Part shown: piece after piece, positions 34,555 to 42,728 of the stretch
Layout: every line of letters starts with the position of its first letter
How positions within the stretch are numbered: the first letter of the stretch is position 1
Virus record (IMG/VR): IMGVR_UViG_3300044946_000177
Span: 1-64,000 of that record
From: a virus
Direction: 5' to 3' (one strand)
DNA length: 64,000 nucleotides
Program-made: the position numbers and the translations under genes
The notes under the pieces: model-generated
Told to the model about the DNA's origin: nothing
Databases searched by the model: none
Seen by the model: only the letters and a program-made list of their open reading frames with translations

Positions 34555-36501
34555 ATGAAAAAAATTATCGCACTCCTGTTCGCTCTTGGTACTTCTCCGG
34601 CGTCAGCACAACAACCGGTTGTGCAGTCAGGTTTTGTAACTCCTGGTCACGGCGTTAATTGGATCACCAACGGCGTGGTCGGCGACAGCGGCGCCCCGAG
34701 CGGCGGCGTCGGCCTGGTCGGCAGCTTCGTCATCAACGACATGCTGTGCGCCAGCGCGACCGGCACAAGCATCTCGGTCATCGACTGCGGGTTCTCAGCG
34801 ACCGGGACCAACAATTGGGTCGGACTGCAAAATCTGAACGGAGGCGCAACAGCGCCCACGCGGCCAGCGAACGATTCCACGACCAACGTCGCCACCACCG
34901 CCTTCGTCCAGAATTTTGGTGCCGCGCCCGCCAACGTGATGAACTTCGGCGCGAAGTGCGATGGCTCGACCGACGACACGACCGCCATCCAGACCGTCCT
35001 GAACACCTATAAGTACGTCCTGATCCCAGGGGTGTGCAAGGTTTCGACCGTGACGGTAGGTTCTGCCTTTCTAGGGCAAACGCTTGTCGGTTCCGGTAGC
35101 GGCGTATCTTTTCTAACTTCTTCGTCCACCACGGCGGACATTATACAGGTAGCGGCCACAAGCTACGGAGTTATAATCAGGGATTTTGGTATCAAGCGCT
35201 CAGTTACGGCTTCGGCAGGCTGCGGAATCCACTATTTAGGTTATGTGGACGTGCCAGAAATCGTCAACATGGAGATTCAGCAGCAATACGTTGGACTCTG
35301 CCTGTCCAGCACTGGTTACGGAATTCTTAGAAACAGTTTTATTCACAATAATATCAGCGACAACTGGACAATTAGCAATCCGACTATAAACAATCAGTAT
35401 CAGTGGTATCTCGACACGGTTCTCGGCGAGAGCAGCGGGGGCCGGTGTTCTACGGTGACTGCGCCACCGACTGCGGCTTTAGGCGCCACTGTAACCATGG
35501 GGACGTGGACTAACGTCTTCTGTTTTGCAAATACGGGAAAAGGTAATGCCTTCCTAGGTAATTCTTCAGTTGGAATTTACGGAGTTAGAATTATTGGTGG
35601 GTTTCACGGGACGGATGGAGACGTCGAAGATTATTTCGACACCTATTCCGGGGGAATCCAAATTAATGGATTGTTTACGGAGCAAACGGCTTCTAATAGT
35701 TGCATCCAATTTACTTCCAATGTGTCCGACGCGACGCTGACTGGTGTAGTCGCCCGTAGTTGTTCAGCGGCTGGGATCGCCAGTGCCGCTACGACAATGT
35801 TGAACCTTACTGGCGGGGCGCTGATCACGAACGGTACCTACGGCTTGGTCAACACGGGCATTGCCAACCTGACAGGCGTCGAGTTCAACGCAAATACGGC
35901 GGGAACCGTCAGCAACTCCGGCACCTTCACCGGCCGCAGCAATTCTCCGGCAAGCGTCGACACGCTTCTCGGTCTCGCTCAAGGCGGGACGAACGCCAAC
36001 CTCTCCGCGACCGGCGGCACATCCCAGGTTCTCAAGCAGGTTTCGACCGGAGCCGCGGTCACAGTCGGCCAGCTTCAGTGTACCGATCTCTCGACCGCTG
36101 GTACCGCCTGCACGGCCAACACGGGGACTTCTGGCGCCAACGTGCCCTTGCTCAACGGCAATAACACGAACAGCGGCCTGAACACATTTTCCGGACAGAT
36201 CGTCTCGACTTTCGGTACTCCCACGATCGCTTCGGGCGCGTGCGGAACTGGAACGAACGGGAGCATTTCCGGCACCAACCAGTCAGGAAGCATCACAATT
36301 GGAGCTTCGGCAACAACGACCTGTACTATTTCATTTTCTACGACTATAACAGCTCCAGGGGCGTGCTTGATCTTTCCTGGCAACGCGGCTGCTGCCGCGA
36401 CCGGAACGACGGTGGCACGTGTCGGAACGCCCTCGGCAACAGCGTGGGTCGTTACTGGGTCCGCACTGGCGAACACCGTATATAGTTACATCTGTCTGTA
36501 A
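34555..36501 (+). CDS. Tailspike-like beta-helix protein with signal peptide (648 aa)
   Basis: MKKIIALLFALGTSPASAQQ is a Sec signal peptide with an S-x-A site. The anchor motif QSGFVTPGHGVNW follows. The line VMNFGAKCDGSTDDTTAIQ near residue 128 is the hallmark start of the pectate-lyase-like beta-helix in tailspikes, and short Asn/Gly-rich coils continue to about residue 450. The C-terminal 200 residues (LAQGGTNANLSATGG; TVARVGTPSATAWVVTG) look like a trimeric beta tail. Probably recognises or depolymerises host polysaccharide; catalytic residues are not identified. Codon use becomes A/T-richer in the beta-helix. Confidence 0.65.
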   Translation: MKKIIALLFALGTSPASAQQPVVQSGFVTPGHGVNWITNGVVGDSGAPSGGVGLVGSFVINDMLCASATGTSISVIDCGFSATGTNNWVGLQNLNGGATAPTRPANDSTTNVATTAFVQNFGAAPANVMNFGAKCDGSTDDTTAIQTVLNTYKYVLIPGVCKVSTVTVGSAFLGQTLVGSGSGVSFLTSSSTTADIIQVAATSYGVIIRDFGIKRSVTASAGCGIHYLGYVDVPEIVNMEIQQQYVGLCLSSTGYGILRNSFIHNNISDNWTISNPTINNQYQWYLDTVLGESSGGRCSTVTAPPTAALGATVTMGTWTNVFCFANTGKGNAFLGNSSVGIYGVRIIGGFHGTDGDVEDYFDTYSGGIQINGLFTEQTASNSCIQFTSNVSDATLTGVVARSCSAAGIASAATTMLNLTGGALITNGTYGLVNTGIANLTGVEFNANTAGTVSNSGTFTGRSNSPASVDTLLGLAQGGTNANLSATGGTSQVLKQVSTGAAVTVGQLQCTDLSTAGTACTANTGTSGANVPLLNGNNTNSGLNTFSGQIVSTFGTPTIASGACGTGTNGSISGTNQSGSITIGASATTTCTISFSTTITAPGACLIFPGNAAAAATGTTVARVGTPSATAWVVTGSALANTVYSYICL

Positions 36502-36568
36502 GGATCGCGGCATCGTTTTTATGTGGATCATTTGCCTCTCAAGGAGCTGACAAAAAGGACAAACAGAA

Positions 36569-36904
36569 ATGAACCCGAATACCTGGATCAGTTTTTTGAC
36601 TACCACGATCGGCGCTGCTGCTACGGCTTCGGCGACAGATGGATTGATCACTGGAAACGCGGCTCAAACAATCATTAGCGTGGCGGGCATAGCGGTTCCC
36701 TATCTCTGGGGCCTGTTCATCCACCGGGACAGCAGGGTCGTCCAGACGGCATCAGTCGTTCCCGGCGTCGAGCCGATCAGAATCTCGCCGGAGGCGTCGC
36801 CTCAGTTGCTGGCGCTCGCCGCCGATCGCAGTATTCCGACCGTGCAGCCGGTCGGGCCTCCCTTCGCACCTTCCACCGGTGCCTCACAACAGCAAAGGCG
36901 GTAA
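36569..36904 (+). CDS. Membrane protein, second holin candidate (111 aa)
   Basis: Two hydrophobic segments in the first 55 residues (WISFLTTTIGAAATASATD, TIISVAGIAVPYLWGLFI), then a basic HRDSR and a Pro/Gln-rich soluble tail. A holin is possible because the lysin lies three genes downstream, but the segments are weak. Upstream, CAAGGAGCTGACAAAAAGGA offers a ribosome binding site region. Confidence 0.4.
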   Translation: MNPNTWISFLTTTIGAAATASATDGLITGNAAQTIISVAGIAVPYLWGLFIHRDSRVVQTASVVPGVEPIRISPEASPQLLALAADRSIPTVQPVGPPFAPSTGASQQQRR

Positions 36905-36907
36905 AAA

Positions 36908-37141
36908 ATGAACTGGACAGCTCTGCTTCTCGTCGCCACGAAATACCTTCCTGCGCTGATCAACATGATTCAGCAGGACGCGCCAACCGTGCAGGCGTTC
37001 ATCAAGGACATCGAAGCCGCACTGCAAGCCAGTCCGACTCCAGTCGCGCTGCCTGATCTTGGGGCGCAGCTTGGGCAGCTCCTGGCCAACGTAAAGGCTG
37101 GGAACATGAACGTCGCCGGGCCGCCGAAGTTCACCTCATGA
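36908..37141 (+). CDS. Hypothetical protein (77 aa)
   Basis: Not recognised. Starts three bases after the previous stop. A hydrophobic start (MNWTALLLVATKYLPALIN) and an amphipathic helix (VQAFIKDIEAALQASPTPV). Overlaps the next ATG by four bases. Its place in the lysis cluster hints at a membrane-associated accessory role. Confidence 0.5.
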   Translation: MNWTALLLVATKYLPALINMIQQDAPTVQAFIKDIEAALQASPTPVALPDLGAQLGQLLANVKAGNMNVAGPPKFTS

Positions 37142-37395
37142 AGTACCGCAAAAAGCCTGTCGTTATTGAAGCGTTTCAATGGCGCCCGCTATCTTCTGAT
37201 GCGGCGGACAAAGCTGTTCCCGATTGGCTTGTCATGAGCGAATACGATCTCGGCCCCGGAAATTCCCTGTTTATAAAAACGCTGGAGGGCACGATGAGAG
37301 CCGACCCTGACGATTGGATCATCAAGGGGGTCAAGGGTGAAATATACCCCTGCAAGCCGGACATCTTCGCGGCGACTTACGAGCCAGCTTCATGA
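37138..37395 (+). CDS. Phage PGDYG-like small protein (85 aa)
   Basis: MKYRKKPVVIEAFQWRPL and the end DDWIIKGVKGEIYPCKPDI, followed by FAATYEP, match a very common small phage protein in which a D-x-x-I-x-G-x-x-G-E-x-Y-P-x-K-P-D-I-F-x-x-T-Y-E block is conserved. The function of this family is not known. Coupled on both sides by ATGA-type overlaps. Confidence 0.65.
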   Translation: MKYRKKPVVIEAFQWRPLSSDAADKAVPDWLVMSEYDLGPGNSLFIKTLEGTMRADPDDWIIKGVKGEIYPCKPDIFAATYEPAS

Positions 37396-38669
37396 ACCTC
37401 GATCCCACGCAAATCATGCTTCTCGCCCTTCTCGTGAGCATGGGCGCGGACAAGCTGTTCGTGGGATATCTGATCAGCCTGTTGGCGAGGAGCAGCCGTG
37501 CGCAACCCGTCAGCCCTCCTGTTGCTATCCCTCCCGCTGGGCCTGTTCCAGTCTCTCCTGGTCCTGTCGCTGTTCAACCGCCCGTCGGTCCCGCTCCCGC
37601 GGCCCCACCCGCCGTCATACCTCCAGTCGTTGTTCTCCCCGCCCCACCACTCCCGCCCCCCGTGGTTGTCCCGCCAGCACCCATCCCATCCCCCGCTGCC
37701 GGCCTTCCTCGATTTACCAACATCACCACATCCAGCTTCGCAGGGGTCGGAGACAGCGAAGTCTCAAAAGAGTCCGCCTACTATCCAGAGCACTACCCCA
37801 ACAAGTACATCGAAAGCGACAACCCCGGCGCAGCCCTCCCCTACCACTTCCCCGGAACTCCCCCGGTCATCCGCGTCTTCTTCCGCGGCAAGACCGTCGA
37901 CTGTCCCATCGTCGATGTCGGGCCGTGGAATACCCACGACCCCTATTGGGATCACGGTGCCCGTCCCCAGGCCGAGAGCGGAACCGACACGACTGGCAGG
38001 AGAACCAACCATGCCGGACTCGATCTCACACCAGGGGCATGGAGCGCGCTCGGCAAGACCGGCAACCTCGACGACATCACGGACGTCACGTCATGGGACT
38101 TCGTGTCTGTGCTCGACAAAGGCAATCCGCCATCACCAGCTACAGCGCAGCCATCGGCGCCGTTAAGCGGCGGGACCATCCTCCAGAAGAACGTGTGGCC
38201 GTCTCAATCGCAGGCCACGTCCTTCTTCGGCAATCCAGCTTCGGCGGGATGGGAGACGGCGAATCTCGTCGAGGTGACCTGCCCGTGGGAATTGACCGTC
38301 GAGGGAACCAAGACCGATCGGATCAAGATTCACCGAAAGTGCGCACTGAGTCTCGGGCGCGTGCTTGACTACATCTGGGAGCAATGCGGAAAGTCGCAGG
38401 CACTGATCAATGCGTTCGGGTACAACGTCTTCGACGGCTCCTACAACTATCGCCCAATCGCCAACACATCGATATTGAGCGAGCACGCCTACGGCGGCGC
38501 GCTCGACTTCAACGCGGCGGCAAATCCGCAGCACGCGACAGCGTCACAAACCAAGTTCAAGGAAGACAGCCTGATTGTCCAAGCGTTCAAGGGCGAAAGC
38601 TGGACGTGGGGCGGCGACTGGTCGCCGGCCTACAGAGACGCGATGCACTTTCAAGCCCTCAAAGCGTAG
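37392..38669 (+). CDS. Endolysin: membrane anchor, double-psi barrel and M15 peptidase
   Basis: A 425-residue lysis enzyme with three parts. Residues 7-31 are a hydrophobic helix that can act as a signal-anchor. Residues about 38-105 are a Pro/Val/Ala-rich linker. Residues about 106-245 (IVDVGPWNTHDPYWDHGAR, then HAGLDLTPGAWSALG) look like an RlpA/expansin-type double-psi beta-barrel. Residues about 300-425 are a VanY/M15 peptidase: SEHAYGGALDFN gives His365 and Asp372, and WGGDW followed by MHFQ gives His419, the expected zinc ligands. M15 enzymes cut peptidoglycan cross-links. Spanins were not identified nearby. Confidence 0.7.
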   Translation: MNLDPTQIMLLALLVSMGADKLFVGYLISLLARSSRAQPVSPPVAIPPAGPVPVSPGPVAVQPPVGPAPAAPPAVIPPVVVLPAPPLPPPVVVPPAPIPSPAAGLPRFTNITTSSFAGVGDSEVSKESAYYPEHYPNKYIESDNPGAALPYHFPGTPPVIRVFFRGKTVDCPIVDVGPWNTHDPYWDHGARPQAESGTDTTGRRTNHAGLDLTPGAWSALGKTGNLDDITDVTSWDFVSVLDKGNPPSPATAQPSAPLSGGTILQKNVWPSQSQATSFFGNPASAGWETANLVEVTCPWELTVEGTKTDRIKIHRKCALSLGRVLDYIWEQCGKSQALINAFGYNVFDGSYNYRPIANTSILSEHAYGGALDFNAAANPQHATASQTKFKEDSLIVQAFKGESWTWGGDWSPAYRDAMHFQALKA

Positions 38670-38680
38670 GAGAAATACAC

Positions 38681-39817
38681 ATGACTGTAAAAACCATCAC
38701 CCGCCCAGACGGGCGCACCGCGCGCTTCGGCCGCAGGAAGCCAGCAGCCCTACGAGAGATCGCCAAGCTCTCGTCCTTCGCCGCGACGCTTCCGACGCCA
38801 CCGCCGTCTACCAATTATGCGGCGAAGGCAGCGTCCGTGCTCTCGCAGATGTACGAGAATGATCAGCTGGGCGACTGCGTGCCTGCCGGGCTCGCCCACG
38901 TCGACGGAGTGCTTATTTCGAACCAGCCGGCCACGGCTCCAATCCTGACCAACGCGCAGATCAACACGATCTACGAGTCCTGCGGCTACGTTCCCGGCAA
39001 CCCGAACACCGACAATGGCTGCGAGGTGCTGCAGACGATCGACTGGTGGATGGAAAACCCATTACCGGGCGGCACTAAGCCGGTCGGAGTCCTGTCCGTC
39101 GACCCGACGAATCAGAACGAGGTCATGCTGGCGATCTGGCTGTTCGGCAACCTGATCATCGGCATCGACCTCCCTGACGCCTGGATCACGCCATTCCCGT
39201 CGGCAAACGGGTTTACCTGGGACGTGGCGGGCGCGCCAGACCCGAACAACGGCCACTGCCCGCCCGGCATCGACTACACCGCCGAGGGCATGGTCATCTC
39301 GACCTGGGGCATGACCGGAACCATGACGTGGGCCGCGGTCGCCTACTATCTTGCGGCAGCGCAGGGTGGCGAGGCATACGTCGTCATCAGCCAGGACAGC
39401 CTAAATGCTGCCACCGGCCTCGCGCCGGATGGATTCAATTGGTCGCAAATGGTTGCCTACTTTGACAGCATGGGCGGCAATGTGACGCCACCGGTCACCC
39501 CGCCGGTCACCCCGCCGGTCACCCCGCCGGTCACCCCGCCCGTAACGCCTCCTGTCACTCCCCCAGGATCAGCGCCGAGCCACGCCGCGCTCGATCAGGC
39601 ATTGACGGCCCTTGGCCGCGTCATCAACGAAATCCAGAACCCCAACGTGCGCAGCGACGTGCAGAGGGAGTTCCGGGTAGTCAGCAGTCAGGCGGCAGCC
39701 TACGAGACTGCGGTTGCGGCTGGCTGGGGAACGACGCCTTCGCCAGCTCCATCCCGGCCACCCCAGCAGGACAATCCGCAGCCGCCTCGACGCCCCGGCG
39801 GGGGTGGGCGACGTTAA
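38681..39817 (+). CDS. Papain-like fold protein with TPPV repeats (378 aa)
   Basis: ATG 38681 has TAGGAG upstream and sits 11 bases after the lysin stop. Residues about 55-240 resemble the phage/Rhizobiales papain-like proteins: Q-x-G-D-C at 62-66 (NDQLGDCVPAGLAHVDGV) as the Cys helix, and later YTAEGMVISTWGMTGTMTW. The His expected in G-H-A is partly shifted (NNGHCPPGIDY), so the active site may be incomplete. A Pro-rich TPPV repeat (about 270-293) links to an Ala-rich helical C-terminus with Pro/Arg tail. Role unknown; it may act on host envelope. Confidence 0.5.
   Translation: MTVKTITRPDGRTARFGRRKPAALREIAKLSSFAATLPTPPPSTNYAAKAASVLSQMYENDQLGDCVPAGLAHVDGVLISNQPATAPILTNAQINTIYESCGYVPGNPNTDNGCEVLQTIDWWMENPLPGGTKPVGVLSVDPTNQNEVMLAIWLFGNLIIGIDLPDAWITPFPSANGFTWDVAGAPDPNNGHCPPGIDYTAEGMVISTWGMTGTMTWAAVAYYLAAAQGGEAYVVISQDSLNAATGLAPDGFNWSQMVAYFDSMGGNVTPPVTPPVTPPVTPPVTPPVTPPVTPPGSAPSHAALDQALTALGRVINEIQNPNVRSDVQREFRVVSSQAAAYETAVAAGWGTTPSPAPSRPPQQDNPQPPRRPGGGGRR
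39488..39559 (+). repeat. 12 bp tandem repeat (six units) encoding TPPV
   Basis: Six 12 bp units, of which the central three are identical (CCGCCGGTCACC) and the outer ones have drifted at third positions. They encode a (TPPV) Pro-rich spacer within the papain-like protein. Copy number is likely to vary by slippage. Confidence 0.85.
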
Positions 39818-39914
39818 CATGCGCGCGCCCCCCATATTCAAGATACCGGCCTACGTCGTCCTGTGGGTGAACGGCGTCGGCGTCTTCCTGCATCCACACA
39901 AGGAGAATCTCATC

Positions 39915-40232
39915 ATGTTGAATCTGACGGTGGGCCACACCGCAACTCTTGGCATCACGTACCTCGACCAGAACGGCAACCCGATGCTCACGGCGCCGGT
40001 CCCCGACAGTCCGCCTTCCTGGACAAACAACCCGTCGGCGCCGGGCGTCGACACTTTTACCCCGTCCACCGATGGGACCTCCGCTACCTTGGTTGCGAAT
40101 TCGGCAGGCAGCGACTCTGTCGGCCTGAGCGTGATCGTCGGCGGCCAGACGTTTCCGGCATCGCTTGCGGTTACGATTAGTGCGGAGGCACAGGTCTTGA
40201 CCTCCGTCGCGATCACGTCGACCGTGAACTGA
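39915..40232 (+). CDS. Ig-like (Big-type) domain protein (105 aa)
   Basis: ATG 39915 is chosen because AAGGAG lies at 39900-39905; an in-frame ATG at 39819 would add 32 residues starting MRAPPIFKIPAYV. The product (LTVGHTATLGITYLDQNGN, then STDGTSATLVANSAGSDSV, and VTISAEAQ) has the strand pattern of bacterial Ig-like domains found in phage surface proteins. Such domains often bind weakly to cell-surface sugars. It is the last gene before a terminator. Confidence 0.55.
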   Translation: MLNLTVGHTATLGITYLDQNGNPMLTAPVPDSPPSWTNNPSAPGVDTFTPSTDGTSATLVANSAGSDSVGLSVIVGGQTFPASLAVTISAEAQVLTSVAITSTVN

Positions 40233-40250
40233 CACGAAAGAAAGCGCGTA

Positions 40251-40279
40251 AGCGACCCCGTTGGTTGGGGCCGCTTTTT
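40251..40279 (+). terminator. Rho-independent terminator
   Basis: A stem (AGCG-A-CCCC paired with GGGG-C-CGCT, one A/C mismatch) and a loop of about seven bases, followed by TTTTT. It lies 18 bases after the Ig-like gene. It should end most transcripts of the fibre/lysis block, so the following membrane genes may need readthrough. Confidence 0.75.
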
Positions 40280-40293
40280 AACGGAGATGAAAA

Positions 40294-40458
40294 ATGCCGA
40301 TCGGAATGGTTTTCTGGATGCTCATGATCCTGTGGGTTATCTTCTGGGGATGGACGACTTGGGGACCTGGTACGACGTACGCCTGGGGCGGGAGTCTGCT
40401 GTTATTCGTCCTGCTGTTCCTCCTCGGTTGGCACGACTTTGGTTTCGTGGTGCACTGA
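40294..40458 (+). CDS. Two-helix membrane micro-protein (54 aa)
   Basis: ATG 40294 with CGGAGATGAA upstream. MPIGMVFWMLMILWVIFWGW is helix 1 and GSLLLFVLLFLLGWHDFG is helix 2, with a Gly/Thr turn between. This matches a small membrane protein often seen in rhizobial prophages. It may belong to the lysis/holin set, but no function is proved. Confidence 0.6.
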   Translation: MPIGMVFWMLMILWVIFWGWTTWGPGTTYAWGGSLLLFVLLFLLGWHDFGFVVH

Positions 40459-40468
40459 GCGGCGACGG

Positions 40469-40708
40469 ATGACCTTCGCCGATATAGCTAGCCTTATCAC
40501 CGCTGTCGCTGCCCTCGGCGGCGTATTCATGGGCTTCCGAAACAGCCGTAAAATTCAGGAAGTTCACCTTTCCATCAACAGCCGAATGGATCAACTTTTA
40601 TTGGCGACCAAAGAGTCCGCACACGCGGCTGGCGTGAACGAAGAGAAGGCCAAGAACATTCCCGAGCAAACCATTACGGTGCCGGAGCAGACACTCAAGG
40701 TCCAATAG
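40469..40708 (+). CDS. Membrane-anchored small protein (79 aa)
   Basis: ATG 40469 follows the previous stop by ten bases. An N-terminal helix (IASLITAVAALGGVFMGF) is followed by a basic turn and VHLSINSRMDQLLLATKES, a helical soluble part with an odd repeat (PEQTITVPEQTLKVQ). A single N-terminal membrane segment with a periplasmic helix resembles inner-membrane spanin subunits. This is a guess from layout. Confidence 0.5.
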   Translation: MTFADIASLITAVAALGGVFMGFRNSRKIQEVHLSINSRMDQLLLATKESAHAAGVNEEKAKNIPEQTITVPEQTLKVQ

Positions 40709-40746
40709 TGCCGCAATCCAAACGGCCGTAAAACGCGAAATGTGAA

Positions 40747-41058
40747 GTGGCTCACACCAGTGACGATCGGCGCGAGGTAGAAGAACAAGCAAGGCGAGGC
40801 GCTTACCTCGTCGCAGGACACACGCCAGAGACCCAACTGGCCCTGATCACTCGCGACATGGAGCACCTGATCAAAAAGGTGCACAAAACGGAAGACGAAA
40901 ATGAAAAGCTCAGGCAGCGCCAGGACGCGCTGGAGAAGGCGTTCGACAATTTGATCGTCCGCGGGACGACTGCCTTCGCCCTGGTAGTGGCCGCTGGAGT
41001 GTTTCTAGGATGGTTGGCATCGTTCATCAAGGACGCCCGCAACCTTATTGGGCGTTGA
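40747..41058 (+). CDS. Tail-anchored coiled-coil membrane protein (103 aa)
   Basis: GTG start at 40747. A helical charged segment (LIKKVHKTEDENEKLRQRQ) and a C-terminal membrane helix (TAFALVVAAGVFLGWLASF), ending KDARNLIGR. The orientation (coiled coil outside, helix at the end) is opposite to the protein upstream. It may be part of the lysis machinery, but no family was recognised. Confidence 0.5.
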   Translation: MAHTSDDRREVEEQARRGAYLVAGHTPETQLALITRDMEHLIKKVHKTEDENEKLRQRQDALEKAFDNLIVRGTTAFALVVAAGVFLGWLASFIKDARNLIGR

Positions 41059-41150
41059 CATGGCGCCAAAGGATAGCCGTGTTCTCGATGTGCCTCGGGC
41101 TTGGCCTCGCAACCGCGTTCCTCACTTTTCAGGTTTTGGCGTGCCGGTAG
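41055..41150 (+). CDS. Possible short membrane peptide (31 aa)
   Basis: TTG at 41055 overlaps the previous stop (TTGA). The peptide (TWRQRIAVFSMCLGLGLAT, then AFLTFQVLACR) is basic then hydrophobic, like a signal/anchor. It overlaps the end of the convergent minus-strand gene by 29 bases. It may be a small late lysis peptide, or chance. Confidence 0.3.
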   Translation: MTWRQRIAVFSMCLGLGLATAFLTFQVLACR

Positions 41151-41550
41151 CGTCCTGGAGGGCGGCGCGGGCTTTCGCGAGGGCCGTGCGGGCGTCATCG
41201 AACACGCTCTGCCCGTCACCGTCTGATGCGTCGGGCACGCACTGGTAATCGGTAATCAGCCGATCCAAGGTCGGGATCATGCTCAAGATTGCCTCCGCCC
41301 ATGCGGCAAGCTTGATGTCGGTCTGCTTTGCCTTTATTTCCCAATTCTCAGCGATCTCGCGCATGTCGGCGAGTTCGGCGCGGAGGCGGGCGATCTCGGC
41401 GTCTGCTATCTTGCGATGTGCGCGCAGATGGGCAAGTTCGTCGTGAAGTCTTTTGTCGGCCCGTTCCTGAGCCCTCTCTTCGTGCGATGGGGACAGTCCA
41501 GAAAACCCCATTCCATCCTCAACTTCGTCATGACGGCTCATGTCACCCAT
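41122..41550 (-). CDS. Coiled-coil protein at the end of the replication operon (142 aa)
   Basis: The long frame upstream (to 41997) is a shadow of the next gene. AAGGAGAGGG precedes the paired ATGATG, so the start is set at 41550. Residues about 25-80 are a coiled coil (RAQERADKRLHDELAHLRA, then IADAEIARLRAELADMREI). The end is helical (FDDARTALAKARAALQ). Not recognised. It is the last gene of the minus-strand operon and overlaps the plus-strand lysis block. Confidence 0.55.
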   Translation of the reverse strand: MGDMSRHDEVEDGMGFSGLSPSHEERAQERADKRLHDELAHLRAHRKIADAEIARLRAELADMREIAENWEIKAKQTDIKLAAWAEAILSMIPTLDRLITDYQCVPDASDGDGQSVFDDARTALAKARAALQDATGTPKPEK

Positions 41551-41638
41551 CATCCCTCTCCTTGCGTTCCCTGGCGGCGAGAGGCCCACCGGTATCAGCG
41601 GTGGGCCTTGCTTCCGCAGCCCGCTATCTGCGAGGTCC

Positions 41639-42715
41639 TCAACCAAATACCGATTTGATTGCGGCCTCCAGATGCGGATTTGGGGCAACCGCGGGCGCCA
41701 TGCCGAACTGGCCATTAGGCGCTTGTCCGCCTTCGGCGGGCTGCCTGAACGGGGCGACTGGAGCGGTTTCAGCGGCCGGCGCGGCTTCCTTGGGCGGACG
41801 TCCGCGCCGCCTACCCGTTGATGGGGCAGTCGTAGTCGTCGCAAGCACGGGGCCGGACGTAGCCGCAGGATGCGCAGATAAAGGGCTAGCTGTCTCCACA
41901 GGTACAGACACGGGTGACGACGCAATATGAGCAGGGGGGGCGCCCAGCGCCAAAGGGGATTGGTCGCCCGTGGACTGCACAGCGACCGCCAAAACACGCG
42001 GCTTGTCGCCCCGGCCGACCAGGGCGTCCGTCTTCTTGGCGAGCAGCACCTCGTTGCGCTGCTTGGCGGTCACTTCGTCAATGAAACCCAGCCCGGAGAA
42101 CGTAAGCGTGCCGATGCCGCCCGGTTCGAACGATACCCTGGTGATCACGTCTCGCGCCGTGAACGCGTGCCCCTTGAACTTGTTGTTGTAAGCCCGCAAA
42201 TTTTCCAGAGAATTGGGCGGCACCCGCAGCAGAAATTCGACATCGTCGCCGGGAATCAGGAGCGCCAGCTTCTGGTACTTTCCGCATGCGGGGACACCTT
42301 TTCCGGTGACCTTGGATGTCGCCGAGCCCCACACCGCCAGCTTGCAGCCGTGGACGCCGGTAGGATCTGCCGCGCAGGAAACAGCTTGCGGCTCGCTGCA
42401 GTTGACGCTCGGGGCCACGCCATTGTCCGACCAGCATTTAGGCGGACTGTATGACTGCGCGCCGGGATCGAACGCATGTCCAAAATAAATCTTGGAGGGG
42501 TGATCTCCGGCGTCGATAATGACGCAGTCGAGATACGGCACCCCCGTTTTCGGGTCGACGGTCACCACGGGCTCGGTGTCGCCGACCGAGTCGATCAAGG
42601 TGAAGCGGCCGCCTTGAATCGACACGTAGGGAGGCGTCCCAGTGCCGAGATTGGCACCCAGGCGATCGGTGAAATCCGGCAGGTTCGAATTTTGGAGGTA
42701 AGCGGGTAGTTGCAT
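41639..42715 (-). CDS. Putative ssDNA-binding/replication protein with AT-hook
   Basis: Start at 42715 because GAAGGAGC precedes that ATG; the longer frame overlaps the next gene. The first 215 residues have a Cys-rich core (PPKCWSDNGVAPSVNCSEP, then CKLAVWGSA, GKGVPACGKYQKLALLIPG) and beta strands, like phage replication proteins annotated as ssDNA-binding. The C-terminal 110 residues are a low-complexity Ala/Pro/Thr region with RRRGRPPKEAA, an AT-hook-like minor-groove motif, and an IKSVFG end. A flexible acidic-free tail is less usual for SSB. The role is inferred. Confidence 0.5.
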   Translation of the reverse strand: MQLPAYLQNSNLPDFTDRLGANLGTGTPPYVSIQGGRFTLIDSVGDTEPVVTVDPKTGVPYLDCVIIDAGDHPSKIYFGHAFDPGAQSYSPPKCWSDNGVAPSVNCSEPQAVSCAADPTGVHGCKLAVWGSATSKVTGKGVPACGKYQKLALLIPGDDVEFLLRVPPNSLENLRAYNNKFKGHAFTARDVITRVSFEPGGIGTLTFSGLGFIDEVTAKQRNEVLLAKKTDALVGRGDKPRVLAVAVQSTGDQSPLALGAPPAHIASSPVSVPVETASPLSAHPAATSGPVLATTTTAPSTGRRRGRPPKEAAPAAETAPVAPFRQPAEGGQAPNGQFGMAPAVAPNPHLEAAIKSVFG

Positions 42716-42728
42716 TTTGGTTGCTCCT

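Noticed and set aside
40233-40293. Second gene start upstream of the terminator
   Set aside because: No open frame of any length crosses it.
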